Made by a program: the position numbers and the translations under genes. The notes under the pieces are model-generated. The model made no database searches and was not told where the DNA came from. It saw only the letters and a program-made list of their open reading frames with translations. Positions 57,735-64,000 of a stretch of 64,000 nucleotides of DNA are shown one piece after another; position 1 is the first letter of the stretch, and each line of letters starts with the position of its first letter. This DNA comes from Poa pratensis. Its lineage: Eukaryota > Streptophyta > Magnoliopsida > Poales > Poaceae. The stretch spans positions 53,419,626 to 53,483,625 of the forward strand of contig CAMZMU010000059.1 in NCBI GenBank assembly GCA_947311845.1, written 5' to 3'.

Positions 57735-60700
57735 AAAAAACTTTGGGTTCGTGGAACACTCGTGGCTTGAATGACTCCGACAAGTGCACTGACGTGAAGC
57801 GAAACCTCTCGGCTCAACCCTCAATGTCATCTGCCTCCAAGAGACGAAGCTCGCGGACATCCTGCCCCGAAAGCTGCGTCCTTCCTCCCGCCTGGCTTCT
57901 CGTGTTTCTCCGCCAAAAATTCCGTCGGCGCCTCGGGCGGCATGGTCACCGCGTGGCGAGGAGGGGTTGTCCATCATGTACGTGACCTGGAATTAACCTT
58001 TACACTTACCTCCTTCTTTGAGTTCGCCGCGGACGGATCGCCCTTCGCCGTGACCAACGTCTATGCCCCGTGCGCGGCTTCCTTGCGAGAAGAATTTCTC
58101 GCCGAGCTGCGCTCCCTAGCTCCATGCTGCTCCTTGCCTTGGGTGCTTGTTGGTGACTTCAACATGACCCGCACCCGAGACGACAAGAACACGGACAACT
58201 TCGACGAGCGCGCCGCGGACGCGTTCAACGTCGTCATCGAGGACCTGCTTCTCCAGGACTTGCAGGGGTTGAATTTATAATAAAAATGCCCCCAGTCAAA
58301 CTATTTGCCCCCACTGAATATATTTGCTGGGTCCGCCCCTGAGGACTTGCCTCTCCTGGACGGCGGTACACGTGGTCAAATAACCGAGCTGAGCCAACGC
58401 TGGTGCGCCTTGATCGAGCCCTTGTCAACCAAGCTTGGTGCGCCTCTCTCTTCAACTCCACGCTTCGCTCCCTTGTCCGCAACACCTCGGATCATGTGCC
58501 TCTGCTGCTGGAAGCTACTTCTTCCCAGATTTTCCGGTTTGAGAAATTCTGGGCCCAATCTGCTGACTATCAGGCCCTGATCGAGGCTGTGTGGACTCGG
58601 CCTGCTAATCAAGTGGATGGCGCGGCCCGGCGGCTCTCTCGTAAACTGAAATGGGCCCGTGCTGAGTCTAAAAAATGGGCCGTGGTAGATTGCGTCCCGA
58701 CGTCGTCGTTTCAAACTGCAGGGCTGTCGTTTCCTTGCTCGACCTCGTGGAGGAATTTCGCGCACTCGGGGCTGCTGAGTCCTGCCTCCACGATCACGTT
58801 TAAAAACCAGCTCTCGTCCGAGTACAAAAAACTCGACGCATACTGGAAGCAGCGCTATGCCTTTCGCCTCTGCAGACTTGGAGATGAGAACATGTCTTTC
58901 TTCCACGCAAGCGCGTCCGCCGCCTGCGACGGAACCAAATCAAAATCCTACATGCGGATGGCGGCGTCTTCTCCAACCACCACGACAAAGCACGTATCCT
59001 CCGTGATTTCTACACGGCGCTTTTGGGTACTGTGACCCCACCGTCTGGGATCACCGCCTTGATGTGCTGCTGCCTCCCGTGCCTGGCCTCTATGCTCTCG
59101 AGGCCCCTTCTCCGAGTGCGAGCTAAAGAAAGCCGTCTGGTCCATGCGTTCAGACAGCAGCCCAGGCCTGACGGTTTCGGTCCGGCATTCTTCAAAATCT
59201 TTTGGCCGGTAGTGAAAGGGGATCTCCTGTCATTCCTGGAGGAGTTTCATCAGGGTCGCGCGCACCTCGCCGGTGTGAACCAGGCCTTCATCGCCTTGCT
59301 GCCAAAAAAGGACACGGTCACGATGGCCGACGGCTTTCGTCCATTTCGCTCCAGAACTGCGTTATGAAAATCATCACCCGCATTCTTACGACACGTCTGC
59401 AGGGGTTTATCGAGAAACTGGTGGGCTTCGAGCAATCCGGATTCATCTCCGGGCGGTGCATCTCGACAACTTCTTGTACGCCGCCGAGCTGGTTCAGTGT
59501 TGTCGCCTCCGCAAAACACCCACCATCGCACTGAAGCTCGACTTTCGGAAGGCTTTCGACTCCGTCAACTGGGAGTCTCTCGATGCTGTTCTTGAGGCGC
59601 GGGGCTTTGGCACTGTTTTCCGCTCATGGATCCGCGACATCCTCTGCACGGGCAAGGCCCCTGTCCTCCTCAACGGCGTTCCAGGGGACTGGATTCCTTG
59701 CAGGAATGGGCTGCGTCAGGGCGACCCCCTTTCACCCTACCTGTTCCTAATTGTGGCCGGCCTCCTACGCCAGGTTGTCACCTGTGGCGTGGGTGCCCAT
59801 CAGCTCCTCCACCCTCTGGTTAACGATCTCCCTTGCCCCGTGATCCAGTATGCGGACGATACCCTGATTTTGGTTCGGGCTACCCCCTCCCAGGTCGCGC
59901 TGCTCAAAACTGCTCTGGACGTGTTCTGTGCCGATACGGGGCTCGCCATTAACTACCATAAGAGTACCTTCATCCCCATCTGCATCCCCGAGGACAAAGT
60001 TGCGTCACTCGCCGCCACCCTCGGCTGCCCGATCTCGGCTTTCCCTCAGAACTATCTTGGGCTTCCGCTCTCGGACAAGAAGTTGCCCGCCGCGGCGCTT
60101 GATTTCCTCGCAGAGAGGGTTGCACAGAAAATCCCCAGCTGGCGCTTGCACACCCTTGACCCTGGCAGCAGGCTGACGCTCACCACTGCGGTCCTCTCGG
60201 CGCTCCCGTCCTTCGCGATGTCCGTGCTCCCCTCTCCAAAGGTACCATCGCCAAGATTGATCGCCCACGCCGTGCCATGTTCTGGAACGCGTCGACAGCT
60301 TGCTCCGGCGGCGATTGCCTTGTGTCGTGGGAAACTGCGTGCCGATTGAAAACCGAAGGCGGGCTTGGGTTGATCGACCTTGGCACCCAGAACATGTGTC
60401 TCCTCTTGAAGATTGTGTACAAGCTTCTCCCGGCGTCGATAACCCTTGGACTGCCTGGATCAAGCGTTGGTACCTCGGCCGAGAGGTATGGGACCCCTCC
60501 GCATCGTGGAGTTACTTCAGTGGTCTTGTCCCGCTGCTCCGCTCGATGACCACTGTCAGGGTGGGGGACGGGCGTGCGGTGTCTTTCTGGTTTGATAAGT
60601 GGACTTCCGTCGGCGCGCTGGCCACGGCGATGCCTGCAGCCTTCTCCCATAGCCTCGCGCAAGATGTCTCTGTGGCGGACGTGCTGCGCTCTGGTGCTCC

Positions 60701-61443
60701 CATCCTCTCGCCACCGCCGCAACGGAGTTTGACTGCTCGCCGGCGCCCTGAATGACCTGGTTCTGCAAGGAGTGGCGGATGGCCGCCGTCTGATCGGGGC
60801 CGACAGTGATGGCTTTGTGACCCGCACCGCATACAAACTACTTCGTGGCTCGGGGTGTGGGCCGCCGCTCCACGCTCTGAACTGGACAAACTTCTGTCCC
60901 GTGAAGGTTAAGGTGTTCGTCTGGATCCTCCGGCACAATCGCACCCGGACGCGGGCACGCCTCCATCGCCTCGGCATCTTGCGTTCTCCAGACTGTCCGT
61001 TCTGCCCCGGTGTCGTAGAGAACACAACTCACTTGTTCGTTTCGTGCCCACGGCTGAGGACTATCTGGGGGCGTGCTGCTGGTGTTGCCCCCCACCTTGC
61101 TCCCCCCCCACGCTCGAAGACATGGTCGCTGAGTTCTCAGAGGCGCGCGCGGGCTGGCCGCCAGTTCTCAGCATGACAGCTGCCTGCCTTCTCCTGTGGA
61201 TCATCTGGAAAACTAGGAACCGCCTAGTGTTTGATGGCGTCCATACATCTGAGTCGGAGTTCTTCTTGATGGTTCGACAGCACCTTGACCTGTGGCTGTC
61301 TAGAGCACCCAGGCGCGTTGACTGTAGGCCACTTACAGCGTGGTGTGTCTCTACCACCCTGAACCCTCTTGTACTTCTGCGTTCTGCCGGCATGTGTGCG
61401 GCTTGTAACTCCTGGGTCTTCGGATACCCGTCTTTTAATACAT
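57735..61443 (+). pseudogene. LINE ORF2: endonuclease, reverse transcriptase, zf-RVT
   Basis: Endonuclease part: SWNTRGLND (about 57745), then NVICLQETK-type, NVYAP (about 58060) and VGDFNM (about 58155), interrupted by a 79-bp hAT MITE at 58263. A linker region follows (LDRALVNQAWC, SDHVPLLL). Reverse transcriptase part: PDGFGPAFFK (about 59170), KLDFRKAFDSVNWE (59535), NGLRQGDPLSPYLF (59705), and the catalytic QYADDTL (59847). The C-terminal zinc-binding domain (zf-RVT) is at about 60830-61060 with NWTNFCPVKVKVFVW and CPFCPG...ETHLFVSCP-like residues. It nicks the target and primes reverse transcription there. Frame breaks near 57812, 57890, 58920, 59030, 59107, 59166, 59342, 59463 and 60231 are each equal to one lost base. 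Confidence 0.85.
58263..58341. mobile_element. 79-bp hAT MITE in LINE ORF2
   Basis: The ends CAGGGG and CCCCTG are inverted repeats, and AGGACTTG is duplicated exactly on both sides (58255-58262 and 58342-58349). Removing it restores continuity of the endonuclease region. It is AT-rich and non-coding. Confidence 0.9.
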
Positions 61444-61492
61444 AAATTCAGGTGGGCTATTCGCCCTCCGTTGTTGCGCTCAAAAAAAAAAA

Positions 61493-62565
61493 GAATGGTA
61501 GCGTTGGAGATTGAGCAGATTTTTAGAATATCTCAGCCACTAGATCGACCACCGTGATTGGCAGCAAGAAAAAAAATCATTGAGTAATTTGTGCTCTAGC
61601 CATCTGAATCAAAAGGCTGAACTAGTGGAAACAGATTAGACAATATATTTATATTTCAAAAGCCCTTACCGATGCGACCGGCCATAAATAATAGAAAATG
61701 GTTCACTGTCTCCCCTCTTTCTTCAGCGTGCCGGGGCAGAGCGGTTCCCTGTGAGCGCAACGAGCACATGCAAAATACGATGACCGGCACCACCTAGTCT
61801 TCTTTCTTGCATACCGCGACTCACGATCCCACCTCGATTTGCATGTTGTTGTTTTTTCTTGCTCGGCGATACACTTGATGATTCTTGTTGTAACCTAACA
61901 AAGAATCAACTAGCAAGGAAAGAGCTACCACCATGCGGATTTGGCAATGGACTGTTGCCTTTGCAGTCGCCTCCATGAGCTTGAGGATAAGGAGAGGAGA
62001 GGAAAGAGATCCGACGAGAGCTGTTGCTACTTGTGTTCAACGCGGCGGTGGCCAGAGCGTGGGCCTCGGGCTAGGAGAAAGCATTGTGACATCATGCCGA
62101 AGGATCGAGCGGTTAGAAAAAGAAGTATAATAGGTGAGCTCCATCTTAAGGCGCAAATCCTTATTCTTTGTTTCGTTAGGTTAGGGGGATGACGGCGACA
62201 TGTTTTTGCCCCTTAGAGATGCTCGAGATTGTGCATTCACAACGGGTTCCTGTCAGTGCCTCCATTACTGCTTGTAACGAATCTGATATTTCTATTATGA
62301 AATTAATAGAAAGGGGTTAACCGAGTTGGAAAAAAAATTTAAGACCCAAATTTGTCCGCATCGCGAACATTTTAGCTTATGCCTCATACAGTGGGGCCCG
62401 GCTCATGGCCCAATTTCACAAATAAACATTGGTAACATCCTTACAAAAACTAGAACGTGTGCAGCATTCCAATTTGTTTTTTGCTAAAAAAAATATTTTG
62501 TATGATTGGATACGACCGTATAAAAACATTGTCCTGCCTATCATCACGAGAGGTGCAACCCATAG
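61493..62565. other. No gene recognised
   Basis: Intergenic DNA after the LINE tail. Open frames at 61933-62192 overlap each other and show no domain. Confidence 0.45.
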
Positions 62566-62568
62566 ATC

Positions 62569-62580
62569 TATATATAAAAG
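62569..62580 (+). promoter_or_regulatory. TATA box upstream of an LTR insertion
   Basis: TATATATAAAAG is followed by a moderately GC-rich, leader-like stretch (62590-62769) that ends at the LTR. If it is a promoter, its gene is now separated from it or deleted. Confidence 0.35.
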
Positions 62581-62769
62581 TTGGAAAGGTTCACAGCGTC
62601 TCCTTCAGGCTACGTCGCCCGCATTTCAGAGCCGTCCGACGGCCAGAGAGCGCCCACGCCACCCCAGCGCGCGCTACTGTTCATGCTACAGTGCGAACGA
62701 TTATCTACCAATCCGAGAGCGCCACGTCGCCCGGTCACCGTCCGGTCCATCCGGTTCCTAGCCGGTCAC

Positions 62770-64000
62770 TGATACGTCTCAAACGTATCTATAATTTTTG
62801 ATATTCCATGCTTGTTTTATACCAATTGCTACATGTTTTGCATCTACTTTATATCACTTTTATACATTTTTTGGGACTAACCTATTAACAAGATGCCGAA
62901 GTGCCAGTTCCTGTTTTCTGCTGTTTTTGTATTCCAGAAAAGCTAGTCTGGAAATATTCTCGGAATTGGACGAAACTACACGGGGGTGCCTATTTTTCCA
63001 GAACACGCCTGACGGAGCGAAGGAGCAGCAGAGGAGGGCCACCAGGAGGCCACACGCCACCAGGGCGCGGGCCCCCCTTCTGCCGCGCCCTGGGGTGGTG
63101 TGGGCCCCTCGGGGGTCCGCAGCGCCGCCCTTTCGCCTACTTATTCCCCCCGACGCGAAAACCCTAAGTACCTGAGCAAATATCCACGAAAAGTTCCAGA
63201 GACGCCGCCGTCGTCAACCCTAGCTCGGGAGGGTTCAGAACCTCTTCCCGGCACCCTGCCGGAGAGGGGAATCGTCACCGGAGGCTTCTACATCGCCATG
63301 CCTGCCTCCGGAGTGATGCGTGAGTAGTTCATCCTTGGACTACGGGTCCATAGCAGTAGCTAGATGGTTGTCTCTCCACTTTGTGCCATCATGTTTAGAT
63401 CTTGTGAGCTGCCCTACATGATCAAGATCATATTATTGTAATGCTACATGTTGTGTTTGCTGGGATCCGATGAATATTGAATATTATGTCAAGTTGATTA
63501 TCAATCTATCTTATATGTTATTTAAGATCTTGCATGCTTTCCGTTACTCGTAGATGCTTTGGCCAAGTAGATGCTTGTAACTCCAAGAGAGAGTATTTAT
63601 GCTAGATAGTGGGTTCATGTCTCCGTTTAACCTGGGACAGTGACAGAAAGTTCTAAGGTTGTGGATGTGCTGTTGCCACTAGGGATAACCTAACGATGCT
63701 ATGTCCACGGACATATGTGTTTGTTTACATTACGCACTTTACTTAATGCAATTATCCGTTGCTTGCAACTTAATACCAACGGGGGACTCGGATGACAACC
63801 CGGCGGTGGATTATTAGTCATAGATGCTGTTGGATAACGATCTATGTATTATGTCGTAATGCCCAATTAAATATCATAGTAGTCAACATGTCATGTATAT
63901 GCATTGTCATGCGCTCACTATTCGTCAATTGCCCAGCTGTAATTTGTTCACCCAACATGTTAGTTATCTTTTATGGAGAGACACCACTAGTGAACTGTGG
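62770..64000 (+). mobile_element. TGATACGTC-type LTR, truncated by the window end
   Basis: The LTR begins TGATACGTCTCAAACGTATC. No purine tract precedes it, so it is a 5' LTR or a solo LTR of a gypsy-type element extending beyond 64000. The five bases before it are GTCAC. It shares its first nine bases and the general plan with the LTR at 3783 but belongs to a different family. Open frames inside are incidental. Confidence 0.75.

Larger units (their letters stand above)
54600..61492 (+). mobile_element. Plant LINE (non-LTR retrotransposon) with nested hAT insertions
   Basis: The element has ORF1 with a zinc knuckle, ORF2 with endonuclease, reverse transcriptase and a zinc-binding C-terminal domain, and an 11-base A tail (61482-61492). 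Two hAT-type insertions lie within it (55975-57122 and 58263-58341). The 5' end is uncertain, somewhere in 54420-54630. No target duplication was found for the A-tail side (GAATGGTAGCG), so the 5' end may be truncated or mis-placed. Confidence 0.85.

Noticed and set aside
61933..62192. Overlapping plus-strand frames after the LINE
   Set aside because: Two frames overlap, neither has a domain, and surrounding DNA is intergenic in character.
1..64000. CRISPR arrays, bacterial operons, rRNA or tRNA genes
   Set aside because: Repeats present are transposon, minisatellite or duplicated modules; no cloverleaf or rRNA segment was recognised and the gene structure is plant nuclear.

Overview
The window is nuclear DNA from a grass, most likely a member of the Triticeae (wheat, goatgrass, barley or rye group). 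The evidence is a dense nest of plant LTR retrotransposons with TGATACGTC-type LTRs, one complete Tat-lineage Ty3/gypsy element with an antisense spliced gene, a plant LINE, Stowaway- and hAT-type miniature elements, and plant-style short exons with GT..AG introns. This assignment rests on recognised sequence motifs, not on a database search.

Layout. 1-5177: 3' part of a gypsy element (non-coding internal DNA, purine tract and 3' LTR), interrupted at about 1047-3499 by another repeat. 5178-9700: an orphan copy of the kind of gene that Tat elements carry in antisense (gypsy-type 'transposase' N-terminus plus coiled coil), read left to right. 9700-19850: low-copy DNA with exon-like segments on the minus strand and several internal duplications (A/B modules at 10.2-13.5 kb, M modules at 17.4-19.2 kb), plus two MITEs. 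19.9-23.4 kb: promoter-like DNA rich in CATGCATG and ACGT motifs and a 30-bp direct repeat bounding a 1-kb segment. 23489-23895: a small two-exon defensin-like secreted peptide gene. 27577-27954: a short B3-like ORF. 28.75-33.0 kb: a three-exon gene for a truncated DCD-domain protein, followed by a 1.5-kb ATGGTTCC minisatellite, with related hairpin and GGGCCGGCCC sequences in opposite orientation on either side. 35178-49572: a complete, young Tat gypsy element with 946-bp LTRs, target duplication ACTAC, gag-PR-RT-RH-aRH-INT on the plus strand and a multi-exon antisense gene. 50.3-52.9 kb: promoter-like DNA and a fragment of an RPA/DUF223-like gene. 54.6-61.5 kb: a LINE (ORF1 with a zinc knuckle, ORF2 with EN, RT and zf-RVT) carrying two hAT-type insertions. 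62770-end: start of another TGATACGTC LTR that runs out of the window.

Best-supported non-transposon genes: the defensin-like gene, the DCD gene and, less certainly, the B3-like ORF. No cellular pathway is shared among them; they are isolated host genes or fragments between transposons.

A warning applies to all frames. At least 24 reading-frame breaks in the mobile-element genes can each be explained by one lost base, nearly always in a short homopolymer, and the two LTR length differences are also in homopolymers. Either the sequence has systematic homopolymer errors or these copies share an extreme deletion bias. 'Broken' genes in this window should be read with that in mind.
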